From an uncultured Mycolicibacterium sp. (GTDB lineage Bacteria > Actinomycetota > Actinomycetes > Mycobacteriales > Mycobacteriaceae), in assembly GCA_945957405.1 (NCBI GenBank), contig CAMFLL010000041.1, positions 1 to 32,440 of the forward strand: DNA of 32,440 nucleotides, written 5' to 3'. Within the stretch, counting starts at the first letter, position 1. Each line of letters opens with the position of its first letter. The position numbers were made by a program, and so were the translations under genes. Shown one piece after another: positions 14,895 to 23,882 of this stretch. The notes beneath the pieces are model-generated. The model saw nothing but the letters and a program-made list of their open reading frames with translations. It had not been told where the DNA came from and did not search any database.

Positions 14895-14906
14895 GGCACA
14901 CCTCCT
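14892..14906 (-). promoter_or_regulatory. Ribosome site and apparent ATC start codon of the Rieske gene
   Basis: On the minus strand AGGAGG (14906-14901) is followed by six bases and then ATC (14894-14892). The frame of the GTG within this stretch is not the oxygenase frame. The spacing is ideal for initiation at ATC. Confidence 0.6.
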
Positions 14907-15113
14907 CGAAACAGAACGTGAGACAGAGGCTAGGTCGGCGGATCGATTCGACGCAGTGTGCGAACGCCCAAAGAAGCGAAAGTTTGCCGTCAAAACGCCC
15001 AGTGACGCCCGGTCGGCGTGCGGGGTACAAAAGTGATCTGCCGCACAGCCCCGTCGCGGCCGGGAAGTCCACCCGGGCTCCCTCGACGCATTCACATCGA
15101 CGAAGGATGAACA

Positions 15114-16550
15114 GTGACCGACTCGCATCCCGCGGACGCCCCACCGGCGATCGAACGACGCACGATCGACGTCGTTCCCGACTCCGAACGGCACGGCACC
15201 ACCCGCAGCCAGTTCACCCTCTGGTTCGGCGCCAACATGCAGATCACCGCGGTGGTGGACGGCGCACTGGCTGTCGTGTTCGGCGCTGACCCGCTGTGGG
15301 GCATCATCGGACTGCTGATCGGCAACGTCCTCGGGGGCGCCGTCATGGCGCTGCACTCGGCGCAGGGACCCCGTCTCGGCCTCCCGCAAATGATCTCCAG
15401 CAGAGCGCAATTCGGTGTGCTGGGAGCCGTTGTCCCGCTCGTGATGGTGGTGCTGATGTTCCTGGGCTTCGCGGCGACCGGCACCGTGCTGGCCGGTCAG
15501 GCGGTGAACAAGATCCTGCACGTGTCCAATCCCACGATAGGGATCGTGATCTTCGGTGCGCTCACTGCTGTGGTCGCCGTCACCGGCTACACATTGATCC
15601 ATCTCGCGGGAAAAATCGCGACCGTGGTCGGCGCCATCGGCTTCGGGTACCTCGCGATTCGCCTCTTCACGCACTACGACGTCGCGCCACTGCTGGGCGT
15701 CAAGGGATTCGACATCGTGACATTCCTGCTCGCGGTCTCGCTGAGCGCTGCCTGGCAGTTGACGTTCGGTCCCTATGTGGCCGACTATTCGCGATATCTG
15801 CCCCGGTCGACGAGCGAGCGCGCGACGTTCTGGTCGACGTTCTCGGGCAGCGTCATCGGCTCGCAGCTTGCGATGACGCTCGGCGTGCTGGTGGCCGCGG
15901 TGGCCGGCGATGCGTTCCTCGCCGACCAGGTGGGGTTCGTGGGACAGCTCGCAGGTCCAGCGGTGATAGCGGTGCTCATGTACTTTGTGATCCTGGTCGG
16001 GAAGCTCACGGTCAACTCGCTGAACGCCTACGGCGGATTCATGTCGCTGTTGACGACCGTCACGGCATTCACCGGTCAGTCTCGGGTCTCAGCGGTTGCG
16101 CGTGGTGCCTACATCATCGGCTTCACCGGCGTCTCGGTCTTGGTGGCGGTCGCCGCGAGCGCCGACTTCCTGGCGAACTTCAAGAACTTCGTCCTCGTGC
16201 TGTTGATGGTCTTCACCCCGTGGAGCGCGATCAACCTGATCGACTACTACCTGATTGCGCGCGAGCGCGTCGACATCCCGGCGCTGTACAACCCGGACGG
16301 TCGGTACGGACGCTGGAATGCGGTGGCCCTGAGCTGCTACGTCGTGGGAATCGTGGCCCAGGTTCCGTTTCTGGCGCAGACGATGTACACCGGACCGATC
16401 ACGAAAATGCTCGGTGGCACCGACATCTCGTGGGTGGTCGGCATCGTGGTGACTGCCGCGATCTACTACCCGCTGGCGCGGCGCTTTGCCAACCACCCGG
16501 ATCGCGTCGTCGACCCGTCGGTCGCGACGGTCGGCACCGTTGCGGGCTGA
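15114..16550 (+). CDS. NCS1 family permease (purine/cytosine/allantoin type)
   Basis: A 478-residue membrane transporter with about 12 hydrophobic segments. The N-terminal RRTIDVVPDSERHGTTRSQFTLWFGANMQ is the NCS1 signature before TM1. RLGLPQMISSRAQFG and FGPYVADYSRYLP are also typical of cytosine/purine permeases. NCS1 carriers bring in nucleobases, hydantoins, allantoin, thiamine- or pyridoxine-like compounds with H+ or Na+. GTG at 15114 follows AAGGA. It is divergent from the Rieske operon across a 219-base intergenic region that probably holds the shared control sites. It should import the substrate of the oxygenase. Confidence 0.9.
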   Translation: MTDSHPADAPPAIERRTIDVVPDSERHGTTRSQFTLWFGANMQITAVVDGALAVVFGADPLWGIIGLLIGNVLGGAVMALHSAQGPRLGLPQMISSRAQFGVLGAVVPLVMVVLMFLGFAATGTVLAGQAVNKILHVSNPTIGIVIFGALTAVVAVTGYTLIHLAGKIATVVGAIGFGYLAIRLFTHYDVAPLLGVKGFDIVTFLLAVSLSAAWQLTFGPYVADYSRYLPRSTSERATFWSTFSGSVIGSQLAMTLGVLVAAVAGDAFLADQVGFVGQLAGPAVIAVLMYFVILVGKLTVNSLNAYGGFMSLLTTVTAFTGQSRVSAVARGAYIIGFTGVSVLVAVAASADFLANFKNFVLVLLMVFTPWSAINLIDYYLIARERVDIPALYNPDGRYGRWNAVALSCYVVGIVAQVPFLAQTMYTGPITKMLGGTDISWVVGIVVTAAIYYPLARRFANHPDRVVDPSVATVGTVAG

Positions 16551-16568
16551 AGTCCCTCTCACAACGTG

Positions 16569-16581
16569 ACTGCCGGGCAGT
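16569..16581. other. Short palindrome between permease and acyl-CoA dehydrogenase genes
   Basis: ACTGCC-g-GGCAGT is a perfect 6-bp inverted repeat with a one-base centre, 18 bases after the permease stop. It is too tight for a hairpin terminator and could be a regulator half-site pair. The evidence is weak. Confidence 0.25.
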
Positions 16582-16627
16582 GAGCTGTCTGACGGTCATG
16601 CAACCGAACAACCTTGTTAGGAGAGCC

Positions 16628-17782
16628 ATGTCCATCGACCATGTCCCAGATCTGCATGCATTCCGAGAATCGGTGCGCGGGTTGGCCAATCGAGAGATCC
16701 TGCCAGGAGCCGCGCACCGCGATCAGAGCATGACTTTTCCGGCCGACCTGGTCGCGCAGCTCGGCGCGCAAGGTCTGATGGGCATCACGGTGCCGGAAAA
16801 GCTTGGTGGACTGGAGATGTCGACCCGCGCACAGATGGTGGCCATCGAGGAGGTGGCGCGCGCGGACGCCGCACTCGCTTCGATCTACACCGCGCACTAT
16901 CTCGGTCTGGAACCCATTCTGCTCGGCGGCGACGACGATCAGCGGCAGCGCTGGCTACCAGGTCTGTCATCCGGTGAATTACTTGGCGGCTTCGCGCTGA
17001 CCGAGCCTGACGCGGGGTCGGACATCGGGGCAATGCGGACCGTAGCCCGATACGAGCACGACGGGTGGCACCTGTCCGGTGCGAAGACGTACATCTCGAA
17101 TGCGCAGGAAGCGGATGTCGTCGTCGTTTTCGCCAAGACCGAGCCTGCTGCCGGGTTCCGTGGCATCAGCGCCTTCGCGTTACCGAAGGGAACTGCAGGT
17201 GTGAGCTATTCAGAGCCGCAGGACAAACTCGGAATACGTTCTGCACCAACATATACTGTCTACTTTGACGATGTGGTGCTGCCCGCGGACGCTCTGATCG
17301 GCGAGCCGGGCCGGGGAGGTAATCTCGCACTGACAGCGCTCAACCGCGCTCGCATCGACGTGGCCGCCATGGCCAACGGAATCGCGCTTCGGGCCTGGGA
17401 ACTCGGCCGCGAATACGCCGCGACGCGGCAGCAGTTCGGTCATCCGATCAGCGAATTCCAGGCCATCGCGTTGCTTCTCGGCGAGTGCGACGCGAAGCTC
17501 GTTGCATCGCGGCTGACCGCCGACTGGGCTGCCGACCTCAAAGACGCCGGTGAGGATCTGCGGCGCGCCGCGTCCATCGCCAAGTACACGGCGACCGAAA
17601 CGTGTTTCCTGATTGTCGATCACGTCGTACAGATTCACGGCGGCGCTGGGTACATGCGGGAGTCCGAGATCGAACGTCTCTATCGAGATTGTCGCATCCT
17701 GCGGATCTTCGAGGGCACATCTCAGATCCAGCTGCTCACCGTCGCCGCCAATGCACCATCGGTGCGGACCACTCGATACTAG
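16628..17782 (+). CDS. Acyl-CoA dehydrogenase
   Basis: A 384-residue flavoenzyme with all family blocks: the helical N-terminal domain; GGFALTEPDAGSDIGAMRT and GAKTYISNAQEADVVVVFAKT of the middle beta domain; and the C-terminal domain with ATRQQFGHPISEFQAI, QIHGGAGYMRESEIERLYRDCRI and IFEGTSQIQ. Glu362 in IFEGT is at the catalytic-base position. It should oxidise an acyl-CoA to an enoyl-CoA and pass electrons to ETF. The chain length is not readable. ATG 16628 follows TAGGAG. It lies 77 bases after the permease and 12 bases before the CoA-transferase, so the three likely form one operon. Confidence 0.93.
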   Translation: MSIDHVPDLHAFRESVRGLANREILPGAAHRDQSMTFPADLVAQLGAQGLMGITVPEKLGGLEMSTRAQMVAIEEVARADAALASIYTAHYLGLEPILLGGDDDQRQRWLPGLSSGELLGGFALTEPDAGSDIGAMRTVARYEHDGWHLSGAKTYISNAQEADVVVVFAKTEPAAGFRGISAFALPKGTAGVSYSEPQDKLGIRSAPTYTVYFDDVVLPADALIGEPGRGGNLALTALNRARIDVAAMANGIALRAWELGREYAATRQQFGHPISEFQAIALLLGECDAKLVASRLTADWAADLKDAGEDLRRAASIAKYTATETCFLIVDHVVQIHGGAGYMRESEIERLYRDCRILRIFEGTSQIQLLTVAANAPSVRTTRY

Positions 17783-17794
17783 GAGAATGACCCC

Positions 17795-18937
17795 ATGAAT
17801 CTCCCACCGTTGCATGGCATCCGCGTGCTGGACCTGTCCCGCGTTCTTGCCGGGCCGTTTTGTACCGCCCTGATGGCCGACGCCGGTGCCGACGTCGTGA
17901 AGATCGAATCAGTGACCGGGGACGACTCGCGCCACCTCGGACCTTTTCGCGACGACGAAAGCATCTACTTCAATGTCCTGAACCGACGCAAGAGGTCGAT
18001 GGTGCTCGACCTCAAAGACGGCGAGCATCATGGGCGTTTCATGGACCTGGTCAGCACCGCCGACGTTCTGGTCGAGAACTATCGACCGGGCGTGACGAGC
18101 CGCCTCGGTATCGACTACGCCGCGGTACACGCACGCAACCCGGCGCTGGTCTACGCGTCCATCTCCGGGTTCGGACAACACGGCCCGATGGCGACCACCG
18201 CGGCCTATGACCTCGTCGTGCAGGCCATGTCGGGAATCATGAGCGTCACCGGAACAGCCGACGGCGGGCCCACCCGAGTGGGCGAATCCTTCGGCGACCT
18301 GGTCGCCGGGCTGTTCGCGGCGTGGGGGATCAGCACCGCCCTGATCGAGGCGAAGTCACTCGGTAGGGGGCTTCACCTCGATGTGGCGATGTTCGACAGC
18401 ATGATGGCGATGCTGCCCACGGCGCACGCTCAACTACAGGCGTTGGGATCGGCGCCTGGCCGTGTCGGAAATAGGCACCCGGTTTCCACGCCATTTGACA
18501 CTTATCGCGCACGCGACGGCATCTTCGTGCTCGCCGTGGCCAGCCACGCCGGCTTCGAACGGTTGGCGGTCGCACTGGGAGACGCCGCGTTGGCCAGTGA
18601 TCCGAGGTTCGCCGATGACACGAGTCGCACCCTCAACGAGCCACAGCTACGCTCGATCATCGAGCGCTGGGCTGCGCACCGGGCCGTCGCAGATGTGGTG
18701 GCAACGCTCAACAGCAATGGCCTTGCAGCCTCAGAGATCTGGGACGTGAAGCAAGCACTGGACTCTGATCTCGCCGCCCATCGTGGAATCGTCGAATCGT
18801 TCGATCACCCGCGCGCCGGACGTGTCGAATTCGTGCGCCAGCCGGTCGTCTTCGGGGACGCATCACGGCCGCCCGTGGCCAGGAGCCCGCTGCTCGACGA
18901 GCATCACGACCAGACAGTGGGTTCGGTATGGTCCTAG
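17795..18937 (+). CDS. CaiB/BaiF family CoA-transferase
   Basis: A 380-residue class III CoA-transferase. The start LHGIRVLDLSRVLAGPFCTALMADAGADVVKIE, NRRKRSMVLDLK, LVENYRPGVTSRLGIDY and SGFGQHGP are hallmark segments. The catalytic aspartate, which forms a mixed anhydride with the substrate, is probably Asp168 in GESFGDLVAG. It moves CoA from a donor thioester to a carboxylic acid, which would prime the island's substrate or product for the adjacent acyl-CoA dehydrogenase. ATG 17795 has GGAGAATGACCCC upstream. Its last 4 bases overlap the convergent hydrolase gene. Confidence 0.93.
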   Translation: MNLPPLHGIRVLDLSRVLAGPFCTALMADAGADVVKIESVTGDDSRHLGPFRDDESIYFNVLNRRKRSMVLDLKDGEHHGRFMDLVSTADVLVENYRPGVTSRLGIDYAAVHARNPALVYASISGFGQHGPMATTAAYDLVVQAMSGIMSVTGTADGGPTRVGESFGDLVAGLFAAWGISTALIEAKSLGRGLHLDVAMFDSMMAMLPTAHAQLQALGSAPGRVGNRHPVSTPFDTYRARDGIFVLAVASHAGFERLAVALGDAALASDPRFADDTSRTLNEPQLRSIIERWAAHRAVADVVATLNSNGLAASEIWDVKQALDSDLAAHRGIVESFDHPRAGRVEFVRQPVVFGDASRPPVARSPLLDEHHDQTVGSVWS

Positions 18938-19788
18938 GCCATCTGGCAATCGGCCAGGTGCGCCCCGATCTCCGCCACCACATCCTGGACACAGTCGTGT
19001 TGCAGGCTGTGGGTTCCGTCGAGCATCACCACCCGCGTGCCGTCGATGCGCTCGGCGTACTCGAGCTTCTGAGACTGCCGGTGCGCGTCAGAGCGTGAGG
19101 ACACCAACAGCAGCGTCGGGGCGGTGACATCGGCCGTCAACGGCCGCAGCACGTCATCGCCGCGGACCCTTTCCAGTTCGTCGAGCACCCGGCGTGGCAT
19201 CTTGCCGAACAAGACCCCGTCGAGCGTCGTGTAGAGCCCTGCTAGCACCGATTGCCGGCGTTCGTCGCCCCAGTAGGCATCCGGGGTGTCACGCATCGCG
19301 CGGTCCAGCGCGTCGTCTGCGGAGGCGAACGGCCCCAGGCCGGCCCGCACCCGAGAGTAGAACGTGTCCTGGGCCTGCGCGGATTCGTAGGTCATGCGGG
19401 CCGGATCGATCAGGACCAGCCTGGCCACGGCACCGGGTGCCGTCGCGGCGACGTAGGGCGCGAGCCATCCTCCGCGGGAATGGCCGACCAGAACGGCGCT
19501 GCTGCCGCCGGCCGCCTCGATGACGGCCAGCACGTCGGCGGCGAAGAACTCCTGCTCGTATCCGCGCTCGGGCTTGTCGCTGTCCCCACTGCCGCGCTGG
19601 TCGATCGAGATGACGCGGTACCGCGTGCCCAGCGCCGCCACCAGGAGCGGACCGAGCATGTTGAAGGACATCGCGGTGCCACCGATTCCGTGCAGCATGA
19701 CGATCGGAGTGCCGTCGCGAGCACCGCCCCAGTCGAGCCCGTGGATCACCACCCCGCCGGAATCGACCCAGAAGTCGGTGGCGGTCAC
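18934..19788 (-). CDS. Alpha/beta hydrolase coupled to an ABC importer
   Basis: A 284-residue alpha/beta hydrolase. It has the oxyanion segment VMLHGIGGTAMSF, the SIDQRGSGDSDKP strand, the nucleophile elbow GHSRGG (Ser104), and a probable acid Asp234 (SSRSDAH) and base His260 (DGTHSLQHD). The DQRGSGDSDKP stretch is typical of epoxide hydrolase, haloperoxidase or C-C hydrolase relatives; the substrate is unknown. The GTG start at 19788 overlaps the ATPase stop (GTGA), so it is the fourth, translationally coupled gene of the importer operon. A longer open frame continues upstream, but only antiparallel in phase within the ATPase gene. It likely acts on the imported compound in the cytosol. Confidence 0.88.
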   Translation of the reverse strand: MTATDFWVDSGGVVIHGLDWGGARDGTPIVMLHGIGGTAMSFNMLGPLLVAALGTRYRVISIDQRGSGDSDKPERGYEQEFFAADVLAVIEAAGGSSAVLVGHSRGGWLAPYVAATAPGAVARLVLIDPARMTYESAQAQDTFYSRVRAGLGPFASADDALDRAMRDTPDAYWGDERRQSVLAGLYTTLDGVLFGKMPRRVLDELERVRGDDVLRPLTADVTAPTLLLVSSRSDAHRQSQKLEYAERIDGTRVVMLDGTHSLQHDCVQDVVAEIGAHLADCQMA

Positions 19789-20936
19789 ACCGTCACGCCT
19801 TCGCCGACGGACTCGGCCGAGTGCGCCGCCGGAACCTCGTCCCGCAGTAGTACGCACGCCGCCGGAGGCACGGTGATCCGCACCCGGTCGCCGCGCCGCA
19901 TGCTGACCCGGCCCTCGCCGCGCGCCCGCAACAACTCGTCGCCCACCCGCACCCGGTAGTCGACAGCGTCGCCGACGAAGTAAGAGTTCTCGATCTCGCC
20001 GTCGAACACGTTGTGCCCGTCGGTGTGCGGCACCGAAACCTCGCCGACGGCAACATCTTCCGGGCGGACGACGACGGTGACGGCCTCCCCGGCGGCTACC
20101 GGACGGTGGGTGGTGATAGCCAGCGTGCCCATCGAGGTCTGTACCGACGCCCGCTCGGACTCGGTGGAGTTGCCGATCGCCGTGCCATGGATGAACGTGG
20201 CGACACCGACGAACCGGGCCACGAACTCGTTGGTGGGCGCCTGGTAGATCTCCCGCGGCGCCGCCTCCTGAACGATCTTTCCGTTGCGCATCACCGCAAT
20301 CCGGTTCGACATCGACAACGCTTCGACCTGATCGTGGGTGACGAACAACGTCGCGATCTTGAGGCGACGCTGGATCGAGCGCAGCTCGGTGCGCATCTGT
20401 TCGCGCAACGTGGCGTCCAGATTCGACAACGGCTCGTCGAGGAGCAACACCTTCGGTTGCCGCACCAGCGCCCTGGCCAGCGAAAGCCGTTGCTGCTGGC
20501 CGCCGGACAACTGGGTGGCCCGCCGGCCGGCGAACTGCTCCAGCCCGACCAGCGCCAGGGCCTCCTCGACCTTGGATTTGATCTGCGACCGCGGTGCCTT
20601 GCGGCCGACCCGCAGCGGGTAGGCGACATTCTCGAATGCGGTCATGTGGGGCCACACCGCGTAGTCCTGGAACACCAGGCCGATGTCGCGTTTGTTGGCG
20701 GGGACGACGTACTTGCCCGAGACCACCGGTTGCCCGTCCAGTTCGATCAGGCCGCTCGACGGATCCTCGAGGCCGGCAATGCATCGCAACGTCGTGGTCT
20801 TTCCGCACCCACTCGGACCCAGCAGTGTGTAGAACTCGCCGTCGGCCACGTCGAAGGACACGTCGTCGACCGAGGGGCGGTCACTGGAACCGGTGCCGTA
20901 ATTGTGGAAGAGGTTCTTCACCGAGATCGCGGTCAC
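19785..20936 (-). CDS. ABC importer ATPase (PotA/FbpC-type) with TOBE domain
   Basis: A 383-residue nucleotide-binding subunit. Walker A is GPSGCGKTT (40-48), the Q-loop lies in VFQDYAVWPHM, the signature is LSGGQQQR, Walker B is VLLLDEPLSNLD and the switch His is in THDQVEA. A C-terminal TOBE-like region (about 240-365) follows, as in ATPases for polyamines, ferric iron, thiamine or phosphonates. It powers the fused permease encoded 40 bases upstream. The GTG start at 20936 is preceded by AGGGTG. The substrate is not evident from this subunit. Confidence 0.93.
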   Translation of the reverse strand: MTAISVKNLFHNYGTGSSDRPSVDDVSFDVADGEFYTLLGPSGCGKTTTLRCIAGLEDPSSGLIELDGQPVVSGKYVVPANKRDIGLVFQDYAVWPHMTAFENVAYPLRVGRKAPRSQIKSKVEEALALVGLEQFAGRRATQLSGGQQQRLSLARALVRQPKVLLLDEPLSNLDATLREQMRTELRSIQRRLKIATLFVTHDQVEALSMSNRIAVMRNGKIVQEAAPREIYQAPTNEFVARFVGVATFIHGTAIGNSTESERASVQTSMGTLAITTHRPVAAGEAVTVVVRPEDVAVGEVSVPHTDGHNVFDGEIENSYFVGDAVDYRVRVGDELLRARGEGRVSMRRGDRVRITVPPAACVLLRDEVPAAHSAESVGEGVTV

Positions 20937-20976
20937 TGGGTCACCCTGTCGGATCGATGGGGATGGATATTCTCTG

Positions 20977-22746
20977 TCACACCCGGACCTCCGACGAGCG
21001 GCGCAGAAACAGCGTCATCGCCAGTGTGGCGACGGTCAGCACCACGCCCAACGCGGCCGTACCGGGGCCGTCCCCGGCGAACCACCGCCCGTAGATCAGC
21101 GTCGACATCACGGTGTTGTGGCCGCTGCCGAGCATCAGGGGGAGTGTCAGGTTCTGAATGCTGGCGAGGAAGACCACCAGCAATCCGTTGAACAGAACGG
21201 GTCGTAGCAGCGGGACCAGGATCCGCCATGTGGTCTGGAATCCCGAGCCGCCGGACATGAACGACGCCTCTTCCAGGCCCACCTGGATCTGGGCGATACC
21301 GCTGGTGGTGATGCGCGTGCCGAGCCCGATGAACTGGGTTGCCATGGCCAGCACGATGATCCAGATGGTCCCGTACACGGGAAGGGGGAGCAGTAGATAG
21401 AGGAACAGGGTGGCCAGGCCGATCACCACACCGGGGAAGGCGTGCGGCATGAACGCCAGGAGATCGACCAGCGGCGTGTATCGCGATTTGACCCGGACGA
21501 TGATCCACGACACCGCCGTGGAGATCACCATCGCCAGCACTGATGCCGTCACGCCGAGTACGAACGTGTTCCACAGCGACAGATGGAACTGGCCGTCTGC
21601 CAGCGTGCTGCGATAGGCCGCCAGGGTGGTGTGTTGCAAACTGTCCAGCGTCAACGCGCCCAGGTAGGGCTGCGTGCTCGTCCACAGCAGGATCAGGGCG
21701 GGTAGTACGAACGACACCGCGATGTACCCGAGGCTGAAGATCAGGGCGACCGGTTTCCATCGGCCGAGCGCGAGCCGGCGCGGTGCCCGGCTCTTGCCGG
21801 TGACCGTCACATAGGCGCCGGTGCGGCTGATGATGCGGTTGTACACCCACAGCGGCACCAGCGAGATGAGCAGCAGGAAGACGCCGTACGCACTCGCGAT
21901 GCCGTTGTTGGGCAGACCGGTGGCCGGGTTGGAGGCGTCGTAGATCCTGGTGCTCAGCACCGAGACACCACCCGGTTTGCCCAGGAGCAGGGGGATGTCC
22001 AGCACAGACACCACGGTGACGAACTGGTACACGAGGGCGCCCACCAGGGCCGGTTTGAGCAGCGGGATGGTCACGGTGCGCAGCACGACCGAGGTGGGGG
22101 CGCCGGACGCGCGCCCCGCCTCCTCCAGCGTGTTGCTCATCCCGCGCAGCGAGGCGGTGATCAACAGGAATGTCAACGGGACCAGCGCCATCCCCTGGAC
22201 GATGATCATCCACGGCACGGAATAGACGTTGAACGGGCCGGTATCGCCGGACAGGCCGAACACGCTGCGCAGCAACACGTTCAACACACCGTTGGTCGGG
22301 TTCACCAACAGGCTCCACGAGATCGCCAGGATGACCGCGGGGATACCCGATGGCGCCACCACGAGGAGGAACATCGTGTTGCGCAGCGGCATATCGGTCC
22401 GTTCGATCAGCATCGACAACGCGAAGCTGAACACGAACGCGAACAGCAGGCTGCCCACCGTGAAGATCACCGTGGTGCCGAGGACGCCGAGGAAGTCTGA
22501 GCTGAGGAACGAGTCCGTGTAGTTCTGCAGTGTCCACACCACGGGCGGGCGGATGTCAAGGCCCAGTGTGGTTTTCTGCACGCTGGCGATCAGCAGCACC
22601 GCCAGCGGTCCGAGTACGAGGTACAGCAGTACCAGCAGGGTCACTGCGATGAAAACCCTGCGGCCGGTCAGCCATCGTCGGCGTCCCGGCATGGGCACCG
22701 CGTCCGGACGATCCTCGATCGCCGCCACCGCGGGAGCCGCTGCCAT
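20977..22746 (-). CDS. Fused double-domain ABC permease (FbpB/ThiP-type)
   Basis: A 589-residue membrane protein with about 12 transmembrane segments in two homologous halves. Each half carries an EAA loop that docks to the ATPase: EAGRASGAPTSVVLRTVTIPLLKP (about 220-243) and EASFMSGGSGFQTTWRILVPLLRP (about 495-520). Two permease domains in one chain are typical of ferric-iron, thiamine and 2-aminoethylphosphonate importers. The ATG at 22746 overlaps the last base of the binding-protein stop codon (TGATG), so translation is coupled. Confidence 0.93.
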   Translation of the reverse strand: MAAAPAVAAIEDRPDAVPMPGRRRWLTGRRVFIAVTLLVLLYLVLGPLAVLLIASVQKTTLGLDIRPPVVWTLQNYTDSFLSSDFLGVLGTTVIFTVGSLLFAFVFSFALSMLIERTDMPLRNTMFLLVVAPSGIPAVILAISWSLLVNPTNGVLNVLLRSVFGLSGDTGPFNVYSVPWMIIVQGMALVPLTFLLITASLRGMSNTLEEAGRASGAPTSVVLRTVTIPLLKPALVGALVYQFVTVVSVLDIPLLLGKPGGVSVLSTRIYDASNPATGLPNNGIASAYGVFLLLISLVPLWVYNRIISRTGAYVTVTGKSRAPRRLALGRWKPVALIFSLGYIAVSFVLPALILLWTSTQPYLGALTLDSLQHTTLAAYRSTLADGQFHLSLWNTFVLGVTASVLAMVISTAVSWIIVRVKSRYTPLVDLLAFMPHAFPGVVIGLATLFLYLLLPLPVYGTIWIIVLAMATQFIGLGTRITTSGIAQIQVGLEEASFMSGGSGFQTTWRILVPLLRPVLFNGLLVVFLASIQNLTLPLMLGSGHNTVMSTLIYGRWFAGDGPGTAALGVVLTVATLAMTLFLRRSSEVRV

Positions 22747-23795
22747 CAGCCAGCCATGATCTTTGCGAGCGCATCCGACGTGTCAGCCGAGGTCTGACGC
22801 GCCTCCGGGGTGTCGTTGAGGACCAGTGTCGAGCCGGGCGGGATGTCGGCGGGCTTGCTCTCGTTCTTCTGGAACTCGAACTTCTCCTTCTGTGCGCTGC
22901 CCTCGGGGCCTCCCATCCAGGCCAGGAAGCACGCCGTCTTGTTCGGCCGAGGGGTGTCCTTCATGACCAACGTGTAGTAGTCGCTGGTCGGCACGAAGTC
23001 CAGGTACTTGATGCCGATCGGGGCGCCCGCCGCCTGGGATTCCCGGATGTTCGCATCAGCGGCGCTGGTGGTCAGCAGCGCCTCACCGGAGATCACCTTC
23101 TGTCCGGAAGCGGTGGCGCCCTGGATGATCAAGGGCTTGTCCACATCCATGAATTGCTTGAACCAGTCGATGGTCTTCTCCTGGCCGACTGCCGGCGCCA
23201 TGGTGCCCAGGTACTGCCCACGGGGATCGACGATCACCTTGCCGGCCCACTTCGGATTGACCAGTTCGGCCCACGTGTTCGGCAGGTCCTCGGGTTTGAC
23301 GAGATTGGTGTTGTAGCCCAGGCCCGTGATCAGGCGGTAGTTCCGGAAGACGCTCGCGTTTCCCTGTTCGACAACCAGGTCCTGGCCGATACCGAGCTTG
23401 GGCCAGTCCACCTTGAGCACCAGGTCCTCATCGAACAGCGGTTGGAACCCGGGCAGTTCACCGGCCAACGCGTCGAACGAAAGTCCTCGTCCCACTTGCG
23501 ATTCGGCGAGCAGGCGCTGGCTGGCGTCCTTGGAACGCAGGTTCGTGTAGGCCACCTCGATCCCGGGGTATTTGGCCTTGAAGGGTTCGATCTCCTTCGC
23601 AAAGACGGCGGCGTCGGTGGATGCCACGTAATTCACCGCACCGTTCTCACCGTCGGCGGCTTTACAGGCCTCATCCGCTGTTGCGGAGAACGGGCCGGAT
23701 GCTGCAGTGCCCTGATCGCTGGATGAGCATCCGGCCACCAGGGCCGTGCCGATCACGACAGCTGAAAGACATCTCCCGAGACGCCCACGGACCAT
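22746..23795 (-). CDS. ABC importer substrate-binding lipoprotein (Fe3+/polyamine/phosphonate-type)
   Basis: About 349 residues. The signal peptide MVRGRLGRCLSAVVIGTALVAGC has a lipobox with lipidated Cys23. The mature part is a type 2 periplasmic-binding fold: NYVASTDAAVFAKEIEPFKAKYPGIEVAYTNLRS, then GLGYNTNLVKPEDLPNTWAELVNPKWAGKVIVDPRGQYL, the pattern seen in ferric-iron, putrescine and aminoethylphosphonate binding proteins. No Tyr-Tyr iron ligand pair is obvious, so iron is not assured. ATG 23795 is chosen by signal-peptide shape; TTG 23801 has AAGGAA at better spacing, and GTG 23873 would add an Arg-rich extension. It is the first gene of the importer operon. Confidence 0.9.
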   Translation of the reverse strand: MVRGRLGRCLSAVVIGTALVAGCSSSDQGTAASGPFSATADEACKAADGENGAVNYVASTDAAVFAKEIEPFKAKYPGIEVAYTNLRSKDASQRLLAESQVGRGLSFDALAGELPGFQPLFDEDLVLKVDWPKLGIGQDLVVEQGNASVFRNYRLITGLGYNTNLVKPEDLPNTWAELVNPKWAGKVIVDPRGQYLGTMAPAVGQEKTIDWFKQFMDVDKPLIIQGATASGQKVISGEALLTTSAADANIRESQAAGAPIGIKYLDFVPTSDYYTLVMKDTPRPNKTACFLAWMGGPEGSAQKEKFEFQKNESKPADIPPGSTLVLNDTPEARQTSADTSDALAKIMAG

Positions 23796-23828
23796 CGGCA
23801 ACGCAGTTTCCTTCCGTCGTGGCCGACA

Positions 23829-23856
23829 GCGGCACCCGGCACGCACGGGGTGCCGC
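23829..23856 (-). other. Leader hairpin of the importer operon
   Basis: A perfect 9-bp inverted repeat, GCGGCACCC and GGGTGCCGC, encloses a 10-base loop in the untranslated leader of the binding-protein gene. It could be an mRNA control element or a repressor site. There is no U-tract, so it is not a classical terminator. Confidence 0.45.
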
Positions 23857-23882
23857 GCTCGTACCGCCGTCACTCCTTTTTG

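Noticed and set aside
14895..15674. N-terminal extension of the Rieske frame antisense to the permease gene
   Set aside because: Low-complexity acidic/His-rich translation without family similarity. The Rieske protein begins at the IFIKNAWYV segment.
15296..16627. Upstream extension of the acyl-CoA dehydrogenase frame through the permease gene
   Set aside because: The frame is open but is a shifted reading of the NCS1 gene. Homology and the TAGGAG ribosome site start at 16628.
20933..22537. Long second open frame on the minus strand inside the permease gene
   Set aside because: It is a shifted frame of the double permease gene, rich in Arg/Gly/His with no domain. The permease frame has EAA loops and membrane segments.
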